This document shows, piece after piece, positions 11,515 through 23,900 of a DNA stretch of 64,000 bases. Below the pieces are notes generated by a model. It saw only the letters and a program-made list of their open reading frames with translations. It did no database searches and was not told where the DNA came from. A program made the position numbers and the translations under genes. Each line of letters starts with the position of its first letter. The first letter of the stretch is position 1. The DNA comes from Cymbidium sinense (taxonomy: Eukaryota > Streptophyta > Magnoliopsida > Asparagales > Orchidaceae): positions 91,003,666 through 91,067,665 of the forward strand of contig CM038216.1 of assembly GCA_021442155.1 (NCBI GenBank), in the 5' to 3' direction.

Positions 11515-14139
11515 GGTTTAGCTAGGTTTTACTATTTAGGTTTATTTTTTAATTTATTTAAGCTAGTTTATGTTGTGGTTTAGTTTTATTTGGGTTTAGG
11601 TTTAAGTGGGGTTTAGGTTTAGTTTAGGCTCAGTTTGGGTTAGGGTTTGTGGTTTGTGGGTTTTAGGTTTCTTTAGGTTTTTTAGGGTTTTTTTAGGTTT
11701 AGTGGCTTTATTTTAGGGGTTTTAGGTTTAGGGTTTATGTTTGGGATTTGGATATTTTAAATTTAGTAAACCAATTTTAGGTTTCTTTAGTTTTATTTAT
11801 TTTAGTTTATTTTTTTATTTTATTTTTTATTTTTTTGTTTATTTTTTTTATTTTATTTAGTTTAGTCTATTTATTTGGTTTAATTATTTTAGTTAAGTTT
11901 TATTTTAATTTATTATTTTAAGTAGTTTAGGTTTAGTTTATTTTTAGTTAGTTTTATTTTATTTTATTTTTTATTTATTTTATTTTTAGGTTTAGTTTAG
12001 GTTTTATATTTTATTTTTTAGGTTTTAGTTTTTTATTTTAGGTTATTTTTAGGTTTTATTTTTATTTTTTTAGATTTATTTTTAGTTTATTTTATTTTAG
12101 TTTAGCTAGTTTAGGTTTAATTTATTTTATTTTAGTTTAGGTTTATTTTTTATTTTATTTAGTTTTTTTTTATTTTTTGGTTTTATTTTTATTTATTTTT
12201 AGGTTTTATTTTATTTATTTTAGGTTTAGATTTTTATTTAGTTTTTTATTTTATTTATTATTTATTTTATTTAGTTTTACATTTAGTTTTTATTTTATTG
12301 TTTTATCTTATTTTATTTTTTTTTTAGTTTGGTTTTCTTATTTATAGTATTTTTTTTTATTTTATTTTGTATTTATTAGGTTTTAATTTAGGTTAATTAT
12401 TTTTTATTTATTATTTTGTGCCTAAATTTACTATTTATTTTATTTTTGGTATTTAAGTTAGCCTAGGTTTAGGTTTGTGGTTTTAGTTCAGATTTGTGGG
12501 TCAGGCTCAGGGTGGTTTAGGCCTAGGGTTTAGGGCCTAGGGCTCAGTTAGATAGGGCCTAGGGTCAGAAGTTAGTGTTGGCCTTTAAGATTTGTGGTTT
12601 AGAGTGGGTTTGGTTTAGTGTGGGTTAGCAGTTTAGGGTCATTTAGGCTTGGGCTTAGTCATGGCTCAAGATTTGGCTGTTTGTGGTTTTCAGTTTAGGC
12701 CCAGATAGGATTTGGGTTTAGTTTTATTTTAGTGGGTATAGGGTTTTTTTTGTGGTTTGTGGTTTATATTTTATTATTATTTATTTTTTAGAAAATTAAG
12801 CAAACATCAGTTTATTTATTTTATTTTATATTTTAGATTAATTTATTTTTATTTTATTTATTTATGTTTTATTTTTTTTATTTTATTTAGTTTATTTTAG
12901 TTTATTTTTTAGGTTTAAGTTTTTATGTTTATTTTTAGTTTTTTTATTTATATTTTATTTTAGGTTTAGGTTTTATTTTATTTTTATTTTAGTTTTTTTT
13001 ATTTTATTTAGTTGGTAGATTTAGGTTTTTTTTATTTTAGTTTTTTAGTAGGTTTAGTTTTTATTTTTTTATTTATTTTTAGGTTATTTTTTGGGTTTAG
13101 TTTTATTTAGTTTTATTTTATTTTATATTTTATTTATTTATTTTATTAAGTTTATTATTTAAGTTTTATGTTTTTTATTTATAGGTTTTTTTATTTTATT
13201 TTAGTTTAGTTTTATTTTATTTATTTTTTAGTTAGCTCAGTGAGGTTTGGTTTTTTATTTAGTATTTTAATTATTTATTTTAGTATTTATATAGCCATTT
13301 TAAGCCAGTCATTTATTTAAGTTTATATTATATTTATCTTATTAGGTTTATTTTAATTTTATTTTAAGTTATAGAGGTCATTTATTTATCATTTTTTTTA
13401 TTTAGGTCAGTTTAATGTATTTGTGGTATTTTATGTAAGTTTAGATTTTAGTAGGGTTTGGTATTTAAGGCCTTTTAGTGCTCATTTCCTCACCCATTAA
13501 CCAGTATTTATTCATTTGTGGTTTCATCCCAGCCTCATCTTTTAGCCTTCATAAGGGAGAGTTTATTAGTTTACCAGTAGAGTAAGTAGGGTTTATTTCT
13601 AGATGGGTTAGGAGTAGGTTATTTAAAGTAGGTCACTCATGGTTAGAGAGCTCAGCCTTAGAGAGTTAGGATGAAGGTATTAGATTTGATAGGTCAAGTG
13701 AGCCTAGGGCCCAGGGTTGGCTCAGTAGTTTGGTATAACTAGTCATTAGGAGGTCATTAAAATGAAAGGCAGGTAGATTTATAGTATCTATCTTTAGTAT
13801 ATATTATTTTGATTTAGCATTTATTATTTAGTATATTAGGTTTATTTATTTTATAGTTTTTTTATTGTAGTTAATTTTAAGTTTATTTAGGTTATATTTT
13901 TAGTTTAGTTTTATTTTTATTTTATTTTTTAGGTTTATGTTTTATTTTTTACTTTTTGGTTTAAGATTAGGTTTTTATTTTATTTTTTAGATTAAGGTTT
14001 TTGGTTTTTATTTTAGGTTTAGTTTCAAGTTTTATTTTTTAGTTTAGGTTTAGGTTTATTTTTAATTTATTTTATTTTATTTAGTTTCGATTTAGATTTA
14101 GGTTTAGTTTCTTTTGGTTTTGGTTTAGGTTTTTATTTA
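11515..14139 (+). repeat. Telomere-like satellite tract 6
   Basis: AT-rich monomers with heads near 11,755 and 12,790, and a GC-richer variant patch at 12,440-12,720 (GGCCTAGGG, GGGCTCAG). The stretch 13,440-13,790 departs from the satellite words (contains 'cctcacccattaacc') and I recognise nothing in it. Satellite resumes at 13,790 and stops at about 14,140 where retroelement copy A begins. Confidence 0.82.
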
Positions 14140-16880
14140 ACATTCTGTGGATGAAGACTTACTTAGGACGATTAATACAACCGCCTTTTAAATTAAATGG
14201 ATCTTGGTAGATGCAAAGTCCAGTTCTGTTGACTAGTGTATTACCAACATGAGTCTAAGAACCCTTGCCTACTTGAGGATCAACATCTCCAAACTCCCAA
14301 AAAGAAAGGATGATGTTGAAAGAATTCAATGAACAAGAAAAAAGGGCCTTATGGTGTTTATTTTTGGATGTATGGGGGGGGTATACTTTTTGAGGTGATC
14401 GGGTACATCATTGAGGTATGATGTACTACCTCGAAAGATAGATGCATCACTCTATAATGGACCTCATCACATAATAAGTACTCTTAAAGCATGATGGGTC
14501 TTCGAATGGACTAGAGATTTTTCCCCTACTTTACATGGATGAATAAAGTAGGATTTATATTAAACCAGGTTCTCAAGTTCTCTTTGGAAATAAGCCTCCA
14601 TAGTTAATTACATCTTAGAAATGAAATTTCCTAAGAATACTCTGATTAAAGTAGATAATTATCATCTCCAAAGATTTCAAGGTTGACTATCAAATGATTG
14701 GTTGTATTTGGAAAATCAATTGGAAAGTTCAAGGAGAAGATTATTTTTGGAATCCAAATGAAATAAGTAGAAATGCTCATGATAATAGTCTAGTGGGCAA
14801 TCCAATCTATCCTATGGTTGGGCTTTCTAATTTTGAAGTTGAGGAGATTTATATGTTTTGAGTTGAAATTTAATTAGATTACTGGCTTATAATCCACCAA
14901 CACAAGGTTGTGGAATGCATAAGAGGTGGATTTATGCTCAGGGAAATAGATACCTCGATCCTAAATCTAGGGAGCTTTAGTATGAGCTAAAGCATAACCT
15001 AAATCTGACGGTGGACATAAGGGTTTACCTTCACAAGAGAATAAATTGTTCAACTTCTAGACTTATAACCACCGAGTGGCCTAACTCTCCTATGATTTTA
15101 AAATCATGTAGTCTGACTTATGAATTGTAAGATAGCTAGGGTAGTTATTTAATTAGAAAGAGACTAAAGTCCTAAATACACTCCCTAAGAGACTAGAGCA
15201 TGAGTGGTATGAGCATATGACTTAATCTATAGATGCAAAATCTTTTCAAATTTTATTTCATTTTATAGCTCAAATCAGCTAGATAAAGGTGTTCTCACCA
15301 CAAGGGATGCCCTCACAGATCAAGCATTCCTTTATCGTGCAAGGATGGAGATCATTCATGCTCAAAGAGAAAGAATATGCATGCATGATGTGAAACATAC
15401 AACCATACATAAATGCTAAATCTTTAATTATCTTATTTATGTCTTATTTTATGATGAGGTTATGAGTTGTTTAAAATTTATTTATGAGTGATGGGAAAAG
15501 TTATTTTTATCCTAATAATAATATCCAAGCCACACATTAAAGCATCAATCACTTAAGCTATGTAAAGCATCAATCATTTAAGAAACTATGACAATCATGT
15601 CATCCTAATGCATAATGTAAACATAACATCAAACAATTATATAAACTATCATAAAAGAATGAAAGGCCAGATTGGTACCACAGACAACTGAAGAAAGAAA
15701 AGATGGGTAGAAGCTCTACCCTTATACAACTTGGAATATGAAAGAATAATTATAATTGTATTAAATTATGGGGGTCTTATTTCTTCATATCTCCATTTTG
15801 ATTTGGTTCCTTCTTTGATTTGATGGTGCTTGCTTCAAAGGCATCAGTGGTACCCCGTGATAAAGCCTTCTATCCATTGCTCATCCTAATCCCCCATAGC
15901 ACTAATCCTAATTCTTATTGCAAAAATTACATTTATGTGGGAAAAGTAAATCTAACTACACTTGCAAAATAAAGGTTAGCTAAATATACATATAATCCCA
16001 AGCAGTTGTATTTATAATTTGGACTTAGCACCTTACACATGGGTAACTAAGCCCACCTATCATAACTTGGATTATGCTTAACAATTTAAGCAACTTTCAA
16101 AAAGAACATTCAAATTTATTTTTAAGCATCCCTTAAGCATAATCCTTGCAGTAAACATGATTAAGCTAATATTGGCCTATCATCAAGTCTATGAAGCATA
16201 CACCCTAACATCCAATCTAAAATAATATATCATAAAACAAAACATACATCACATCATACACCATCCTAACTTAGAGCTAGAAGTGGTGACTTAATTCTAA
16301 TGTGTGTATTAAGGCTTGTGTGGTAAGTCTTGTTAGGCATTAGTGTTGTATTTTCTAAGTCTAGAAGGATTCAATTTAACATGAAAGGTTGATTTCACTG
16401 TAGTTTAATTGATTTGAGAATTTTAATTTGTGTTTCTTTTGTTTCATTTGATTACACTTAGCAACTAAGTGTTATAAAGATGAAAAGAGGATTTCCCTCT
16501 TTCATCCCTACCTTAAGTGACTTTCTAAAGTATATTAATTTGATTTAGTTCTCTTTAGTGAATGGCTTAATAAATGATTTAATTAATCCTAAGTTTAGTT
16601 CACTTTAAATAATCCTATTCAAAATGAAAGGCATCTTAAGATTAATTTAATTCAATTACTACCACATGACATATATTAAATCATTCCTTTCCATCACATG
16701 TAACATGCATATGATTTAATCCTAAGTGTATCTATACATGCAATATATTTTAGCACACTTAAATGATGAATGTATGTGTATGTTTAGAATTTATATTTTA
16801 TTTGATTGAATTATTTAAACATATTAATTTAAAACTTTATCCAAATTCTTATACAAAAAGACATAAGAACAAAAATTAAA
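14140..16880. other. Left arm of copy A, unrecognised noncoding DNA
   Basis: About 2.7 kb of ordinary-composition DNA with no open frame of note and no family I can name. It is absent from copy B, whose homology starts further right. It could be part of a 5' LTR or leader, or an older unrelated insertion. A G run lies at about 14,374-14,381. The right part (15,400-16,300) is rich in CATA and AACAT words. Confidence 0.45.
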
Positions 16881-16883
16881 TAA

Positions 16884-17480
16884 GCATGTGCCGTTAAACT
16901 GGAAGTGAGGTAATCAAATGATCTCCTTGAGCTAGCTAAAGCCTCGTATTCTGGATGTGTAGAATATATATACCTCATTGCATTCAAACATATGTAAATT
17001 CATATACATGAACATAGAAGTAAGCTCCAAATCATATGGCTAATTAATTCAACCACTTAGTCAATTATGAATGCATGCAATTTTAATGTAAAATGGAATT
17101 TTCATTCACTAATCACATATACATATACATGTACAAAGATATAGGAAAGTATGTGTCATTGTTAAACCAGTGAAGTCAGGTAACCAAATGACCTCCTTGG
17201 GGCTAACTAAAGCCTCGTATTCATGGGATGTCCACACTATATACTTGCTTTTCTTGGACACACATAGATGTATACATAAATGAGGGAAAGAAAACCATGC
17301 ATATATATATTTTTTGATTTAATCATTTATATATGAATTAAAGCTCTATCCAAATTCTAATGATGAAATACATAAGAATGAAATCAAATGGGTATGTGCC
17401 ATTGTTAAACCGGAAGTGAGGTAATCAAATGACCTCCTTGGGGCTAGCTAAAGCCTCGTGTTCTGGATGTCTAGACTATA
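16884..17480 (+). repeat. Three tandem copies of a ~250-bp repeat
   Basis: The segment with 'gtgaggtaatcaaatga', CTCCTTG and AGCTAAAGCCTCGT recurs at about 16,905, 17,170 and 17,411, each preceded by 'atgtgcc(g/a)ttgttaaac'-like sequence and followed by 'ggatgt' and a TATATACCT word. Spacing is about 240-265 bases. Copy B begins inside the third unit (about 38,376). Confidence 0.8.
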
Positions 17481-18815
17481 TACCTATTATTCAATCTTAT
17501 ATAAATCAACACATGAATAGAGGAAAGAGAACTCAACATTTCATACACTTAAGCTATAAGCACATGCATTTCTTATGTATTTATAACTAGCATCATAACA
17601 CATTATTATTCATTTATAAGCTTTTGAAAATACATTTGATTTAATAGTGATAATAGCATATATTAAATTAAATCAACATATGCAAGCTTACATAAAGGAA
17701 ATCATTTTATTTTACTTGATTTTGAAAAGATGGATGCATGAATTCAAATGGCATACCAAATTTAACATGATTGGAAAGAGGACAATCAAATATAAGCATG
17801 TGATTAAGTCAACCAAACTAATTTTTAAGGATAATCAAATCAAATAAGTTTATTTAAAGTAAAACCAAAGCTTCTTTATTAATTAAGGTTTGGATTTGAT
17901 TTGATTTAAAGATAAGAAGAGAAATCATCACTTGTTGTTTTAAACCCATTCCCACATTAGTGATTTGATTTAATTTAAAGAAATGTAATTAAGTTGATTT
18001 TATGGGTTAATTAAGTTGAACCCTTAATTAGATGAATTAATTACCCATACCTATGTCACCTTAAAGTAATTAACTAAATAATTATGAGCCAACATGATAT
18101 GCATGGAAAATAAACTTTAATGATCCTAAGAAATAAAAGGGGCATAATGCAATTGGCTCATGATTAATAGTTAATTAGATTAAGATACTTAATTAATTAC
18201 TCTTATGGCTTTTCCACACATGTGAACTAACCATAATTTCATTAAACTCCTTTAGTTATTAAACACCTAAAGATCTACCCCATGATTTAATTAATTAAGG
18301 TCCGATGTGATTATGATTTGAATTTGATTAAGTGATTTAATTAAATTAGTTAAATCTTATTTAATTTCATTTTAAAAAAGGGTGAAATGAAGGGAAAGGG
18401 GTCCCAACCCTATTCCTTAGTTCGCTTACTGTTGAGCAATGATTAATAAACTTAATTAACCAATTTATTACTATTCATGGGATTAATTAATAATTAATTA
18501 AATTAAAAGAGTAATCAAGGTTTAATTAGTCAATTTTCCTAATTAAGTAAGCAATAAATACAAGAAAATCATGAGAGGTAGAGGTCATCCCATTAAATTA
18601 ACCCATAAAATTTGGGATTAATTGCTTAAGTAATTAAAGAGTAATAAAGCTAATTAATTTTATAATAAACCTTACTATTCAAAATTAGTTAAGATCATTT
18701 TTAATTAATTCTCCAAATACCTTTAAAATGAGTATTTATTTGCATTTTTATTTCTATGATTTTTATGATTTTAGAAGTTTCAGCCATTAGAAATGATTAA
18801 TTAAGCCTAATCCTT
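17481..18815. other. AT-rich TTAATTAA-dense segment of copy A
   Basis: Noncoding segment dominated by TTAATTAA, GATTTGATTTAA and ATTAAG words. It is closely matched at 38,450-39,790 in copy B. An open frame of 66 codons at 17,647-17,847 is AT-driven and broken in copy B, so I do not call it a gene. Confidence 0.55.
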
Positions 18816-19960
18816 TTGGTGCCACATGACGCACTTTCCACATGGCACCGTAAGATTGGCTGCTTAAAACTTATCCAACTCAGCACCTATGTGGCTACGG
18901 CAAACACGCTTTCTCATCCGCTGTCCCATCTAAGATCAAACTGCTACAATTAATCCCATAGCTTAATAGGATTAAATAAGATCAATCTAGGAGATCTAAT
19001 CATGACCATTCATTCTGATCATGTGAAACGGATGGTGTGTGATCTAACATCACGTGAGTGAGGGAGAATGGAGTCCATCCACTATTGCTCACTTGATTCG
19101 AGCTTACCCAAGTTTGAATCACCTCCAAAAGGATCCCACACCTTCACGACATCAATAGAAGGGGATCCAACGATCAAGATCACTTGAGATGTAGGATTTC
19201 TTTAAAAAGCTCCAACCCATTTTTTCCTAAGGATCGATTTTGGAAGCATACCTCACCGGAGCTCAAGACTGGTGGCTCAAATGATTGAGGAAGCTTCATC
19301 TAGTGGAGATGAAGCCTTGATGAGTAGCAATTGGATCAATTCCTTGATGTTCACTCGGAAGGCCATGAACCAATAATTTGGAGCTCCACTTTGATCGATG
19401 TCCCACGTCTAGTGCTTAGGAAGCTTGGGAGATGATTTTTTCTTGCTCAATGAGGCCTAGGGAAGGTACGTGCAAAGTTAATTTGAGTTTGATGGAGAAA
19501 TGGAAGTTAGGTTAGAAATGGGAGTGTCCTTTTTTGAAATGAATAGGATTGGCATTTTTGATCGAGCAATGAGCTTGGGAGCTTAGAGAGTGGCTCTAGA
19601 AGCTCATCTTGGGTAGCTAGGCTCAAGGAATGATTTTGTGAGTGGAAATGGGGTGTATACCCCCCTCTCATGAAAGTGGGATCGTTTGGCTTCTAGTGGT
19701 CATCCATCTTGGGAGTCATGGGTGGCAGGAGGAGGTGAGTTGGCTCACTTGGTTGGTTCAAAGGTGTGGAGGTGGCCAAAGAGGAATCATGGGTGTCCTA
19801 TGGGTTTTAAATGCTCTAATGGGAGGTGAGGTGATTTCACCTCATGGGTCATGGCCGACCCAATCACCCCTTGGGTCGGCGGTCCTAGGTGCCTAGTGGA
19901 CCATTGGGACAAGTGTCCAAGGAATGGAAATGACCACTTACATGGGTGATTTGTCTCATG
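18816..19960. other. GC-richer leader-like segment of copy A
   Basis: Higher-complexity segment conserved in copy B (39,815-40,930), with landmarks 'gagtgagggagaatgga', 'ctcaagactggtggc' and 'gatttcacctcatggg'. It contains no protein recognisable in any frame. It may be the untranslated leader or a relic of the gag region. Two overlapping opposite-strand open frames at 19,642-20,053 give no recognisable protein. Confidence 0.4.
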
Positions 19961-21010
19961 TGATGCCCTTGACCCAAGGGTATAATGATCATTTGACATT
20001 GGATTTGATTTGTGATTTGAAATGAGCCAAAAGTGGGTTAGCCCAAATTTCAAGTCAATTGGAGTTGATTTGTTAGTTTTGGCTCAATTTGACTCATTTA
20101 GGTCAAATTGAGTTATGTTGACCAATTGGTCAAACCAAATCAAGTTCATATGATCATTTGGGATTTTTTGGTTCAATTGGTTTGGTTTAGTTTGGCTTAG
20201 ATTTGATTTTGGCTCATTTGAATTCATTTGGGTCAAATGGGTTAAGTTGACCAATTTGACAAAATTGGCCAAATTGGCTTGGGTTGTGTGTTTGTTTAGT
20301 TGACCAATTGAAGATGATTGTAGCTTTGGTTTCAATTAATTTGGATTTAGTTTTGATTTAGGCCAACTTGAACCTTTAGGTCAATTTGGCTAAGTAGGTC
20401 AATTGGGTTCAATTGGGTCCAATCATGGCTTTGGTCAAGTTCAATAATTTGAATGAACTTGAGCCATTAAATCAATTTGTTTATATTTTGATTTGACCCA
20501 ATTTGGTCTTTAGGTCAATTTGGGTCAACTTGGGTCAAGAGGGCCAACTGGGTTTGGTTTGACTCAATTGAAGGTCATGTCATATTCAAATATTGATTTT
20601 GATTTGGTATGAATCATTAGTTTCAAGGATTTGGCTTGTAATTTGGCTAGTTTGGGTTCATATGGGTTAAGGGGTTGACTTGGTCAAATGACCAAGTTGA
20701 CTTGGTTTGACCTAATTTGTGATAATTGATCAACCTGGTGATCAACAATCATGATGGGAGGTTTTGATGGCTTGGTTCAATCCAATTTGGGTAGGATTAT
20801 AACTTGGCTCAAATAGGTCAAATTGGCCACTTTGGGTCAAGTGGACCAATTGGGTTTAGTTGGAATTTTGGGTTGAGTTTGATTTAGTTGAGTTTATATA
20901 TGGATTTGGGATTGATATATAAATTAAATTTTAATTGGTTTGGGTTCAAATGGGTTTTGGTTCATTTGAACATTTCAAGTCAAAAAGGTTAAGTTAGGTT
21001 TAACTTGGGT
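19961..21010. repeat. TTGAC/GTCAA-dense degenerate repeat (copy A)
   Basis: About 1 kb built from decayed TTGGGTCAAATTGG-like words. By eye I count about 25 occurrences of TTGAC or its complement GTCAA. A perfect 16-base palindrome TTGACCAATTGGTCAA lies at 20,118-20,133. TTGAC is the core of the W-box bound by WRKY factors, but the density may only reflect repeat expansion. The matching segment in copy B is 40,940-42,010. Confidence 0.7.
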
Positions 21011-21014
21011 TAAT

Positions 21015-21510
21015 TTTGGTTTGGCTTGATGATTGCATATTTCATTTATATTTGTGAATATGATTGAAGGTATGATTGATTCATGAGAAAATCCATGGAA
21101 TTTGGGTTTTGGAATAAAGAATTTGGCTAAGTCCATGGAGTTGAGACATGTGGCTTAGGTTTGATTTTGATTTGGTTTGATTTAGTTTTGATGATTTAAA
21201 TGTATTTTCATTTAAATTTGTGAAGATGATTAAAATATGATTGATTTGTGAGAAAATCAATGATTTTGACTTGATTTGGATTAAGATTTGGCTAAGTCCA
21301 TGGATAGGTCATATGGCTTAGAAGGGTTTTGATTTAATTTGATTTAGTTTTATTTAGTTTTGATCATTTGAATGTAGATTTGATTTATATTTAGGAAGAT
21401 GATTAAAAGATATATGTATATTATGAGAAAATCAATTGATTTTGGATTGATTTGGATTAAGATTTGGCTAAGTCCATGGGATAGGTCATATGGCTTAGAA
21501 GGGTTTCAAG
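21015..21510. repeat. Three tandem ~170-bp repeats (copy A)
   Basis: Units share 'gagaaaatca', a GATTTGGATTAAGATTTGG-like stretch and GGCTAAGTCCATGG (about 21,125, 21,288 and 21,464; spacing about 163-176 bases). Copy B keeps two units (about 42,127 and 42,298) and has lost the rest in a deletion that joins 'gtccatgg' to 'cataacc'. Confidence 0.75.
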
Positions 21511-21839
21511 TTTGGAATTAATCATGGGCTTCAATTATTTGGTTTTGGAGTTTGGGTTTGATTTGGATTTGAATTTGATATTTGAATTGAACCTGATGTT
21601 TGGTTTGAGAAGGTGAACATGGATTGAATTTGGGTTGTAGGGTGGGTGAATCTCCTCAATCTCTAAGGCATAGCCTAATCCTATGATTAACTCTTCTAGG
21701 TCTTTAGGTTTAGGTTAAGTGTTCACCTAAGTGTGAGGAGTATCTTATGACTAGGAAAGTCTTAGTATCTAGAAGAATCTAAGTATAAGATGGGAGTATT
21801 GAATCCACACTCCAAAAGTGTGGTCAACAAGACTTAGGC

Positions 21840-22130
21840 TCCATAGTGTTGCTCGTGGAGATAGATGATTGGAAGACTGAAGCCAAGTTCCACATTATAG
21901 ACTCAGATACATCTTTCAAAGCTTTGCTTGGGAGACCATGGATATATGAGAACAACATAGTTCCATCATCTCTAGATCAATGTATGAATTTCATGAGAGG
22001 TGGGATCATCAACTTTGTCAAAGGGGATCTCAAGCCATTTATAGTTCACAAGGTCAGCATATATGATGATGCGGCTTACTATCTCCCTCAAAATCAACAA
22101 GTTTATTCTCATGAACTTGGCCAAAGTTTA
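21840..22130 (+). pseudogene. Retroelement protease, C-terminal part (copy A)
   Basis: Reads VEIDDWKTEAKFHIIDSDTS, then the family's LLGRPWIYENNIVPSSLDQC and a following NFMRGG stretch. This is the end of the retropepsin-like protease domain in plant Tat-type polyproteins; the LLGRPW box follows the flap. The catalytic Asp region and gag, which should lie upstream, are not seen in the preceding 2 kb. The frame then runs into a lysine-rich stretch and stops at 22,193. This part is less broken than the rest of pol. Confidence 0.8.
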
Positions 22131-22212
22131 AAAAATAAAAGAAAAAGAAAAGAAAAAGAAAAAGAAAAAAAAAAGAAAAGAAAAGAGAAATGAAAAGAAA
22201 ATAAAAGGGAGC
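22125..22212 (+). repeat. A/G-rich (GAAAA)n purine tract
   Basis: Nearly pure purine stretch of AAAAG and GAAAA words. It gives a run of Lys, Arg and Glu codons at the end of the protease frame. Copy B has the same tract at 42,738-42,812. It is an internal microsatellite, not a 3' polypurine priming site, because it sits between protease and RT. Confidence 0.8.
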
Positions 22213-23050
22213 AAATAGACTTGGAGGAGGAAGTGGAGCCGACAGATTCCACCCATAGTTCTTACTCCATTCAACATATGGGTAGATGACCCACCTCCAC
22301 CGGCAGAGGAAGAGGCCTAGCATTCTGAGTGGAAAACCTCCTTATTGGCCACCCAATAGAAGATATGTCTCAGCCAAGGAGTACACCGCTATCCATAGAT
22401 GAGTCTTATATGGTTAGCACACCTTCTTCTCTAGTAGATTCCATTGAGGTGACACTTGATCCGATAGTGATGAAGATCGCTCCAAAGTAAAAGCATAAGT
22501 GTATCCAAGTCTATATGTGAAATTAGGCATCGCTTGGGAACCTTAGCTCTAACCCCAATTTTCTCAAAAGTGAGGGTTTGAAGTTAAAGAAGTCCCTAAG
22601 TCATCCAGTGTAAAGACTTAGAGGTTCTTTCTAGAGCATCATCCTCAAGTCAAGAAGTTGATGTAGCTTGGGATGATTCATATAAAGATTTAATAGAATT
22701 ACCATTGGTACTTGCCTTGTGTTCATAATTTAGCAAAGAAAGGTTAATCCCATATACTTGGTCAAAGCAGTCAAACTACTTTGAAAGAATATGGAAGAAC
22801 AAATGCAAAAGCTCTCAATCAAGATCGACTAGATTCAGATGGGTCTAGTCGATGATGATGATTATCATTACCAATCATTTGGAATCTAATAAGTTCTTTT
22901 CAAATCACATTAACTCATATGAGAGCATGTGCTTAGAAACTCGATGATCTAGATGATTTTAGAGTCAAAGATGCACTGCTATAGTTTGAAGAAGAGATCA
23001 AGTCAACCATCGATGAGCTCAAAGAAATCAACTTAGGAGCTAAAGAAGAT
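22213..23050 (+). pseudogene. Protease-RT linker of pol (copy A)
   Basis: Degenerate linker between protease and RT with many stops. It is recognised only by its position and by similarity to copy B at 42,815-43,740, where a longer stretch stays open. Landmarks include a Ser-rich, acidic part ending near 'gaagttgatgtagc' (22,655) and a stretch before RT that reads KEINLGAKEDPRSTYISSLL. No catalytic role is visible. Confidence 0.5.
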
Positions 23051-23900
23051 CCACGCTCGACATACATTAGTTCTTTGTTGAATGAAATTGAAACCAATGA
23101 CTTATTTAGGCCATTAACTGAGTTTAAGGACTGCTTTGCATGGAGTTATGAAGTGATGCCTGAATTGGCTCCTGATATAGTGGTCCATAAACTAGTGATA
23201 AAGCCTACTGCTAACCTTATAAAGCAAGCTCCTAGACACATGAGATTAGACATAGAATAATAGGTCATTTATGAAATCAAGAAACTAATCGATACTGGCT
23301 TCATCCGAGAAGACAAATACCTTACCTTGTTAGCCATCATCATCCCTGTTAAAAAAAAGAATGATATGCATCGATTTCAGAGATTTAAATAAGGCATGTC
23401 CAGAAGATGAATTTCCACTACCAATCCTAGAGCTGATGGTGGACATTGCCTCATCTCATGCAGTATTCTCTTTAATGGATGGCTCATCCGATATAATCAA
23501 ATAAAGATGGCCCAAAGATGAAAGAAACACCGCTTTAGAACTCCGACGTAATCTATTACTATAAGGTCATGCCTTTCAGCCTTAAAAATGATGGTGCTAC
23601 ATACCAGCTATGACTCAATGTTGACTGAACTCATTCATCAAAAGTCGAGTTATGTCGATGATCTCATGGTGAAAAGTAGAGAAAAGAAAGACCATCTCTA
23701 TGACTTGAGAGTAGTTTTTGAGCAGTTAAGATAATTTAACCTCAAAATGAACCCCCTAGAGTGTGCAATAGAGTAGCTTCAGAGAAATTCTATAGGTTTA
23801 TTGTCCGACACCAGGGAATCAAAATCAATCCATAAAAGACCAAGGCGATATTAGAAATTTCACCCTCTAAAAGTTTAAGTCAACTCAGATCATTCCAAGG
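23051..23900 (+). pseudogene. Retroelement reverse transcriptase (copy A)
   Basis: The RT copies element RNA into DNA in the cytoplasmic particle. The N-terminal part reads FKDCFAWSYEVMPELAP and ends at a double stop after RHMRLDIE (about 23,258). Later blocks in shifting frames give FIREDKY, RDLNKACPEDEFPLP and the catalytic YVDD box at 23,651-23,662, followed by LMVKSREKKDH. Two to three frameshifts and several stops break it. The stop at the RLDIE position is shared with copy B. Domain order and these boxes make the call certain at family level. Confidence 0.88.

Noticed and set aside
17647..17847. 66-codon plus-strand frame
   Set aside because: AT-rich sequence; the matching part of copy B (about 38,610-38,820) is interrupted.
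19642..20335. Overlapping open frames on both strands (19,642-19,896 plus; 19,787-20,053 and 20,084-20,335 minus)
   Set aside because: They overlap in opposite directions, lie in repeat-derived DNA, are broken in copy B and match no family.
22054..22323. Phe/Leu-rich minus-strand frame
   Set aside because: Antisense of the A/G purine tract and the protease tail; the plus strand has the recognisable protein.
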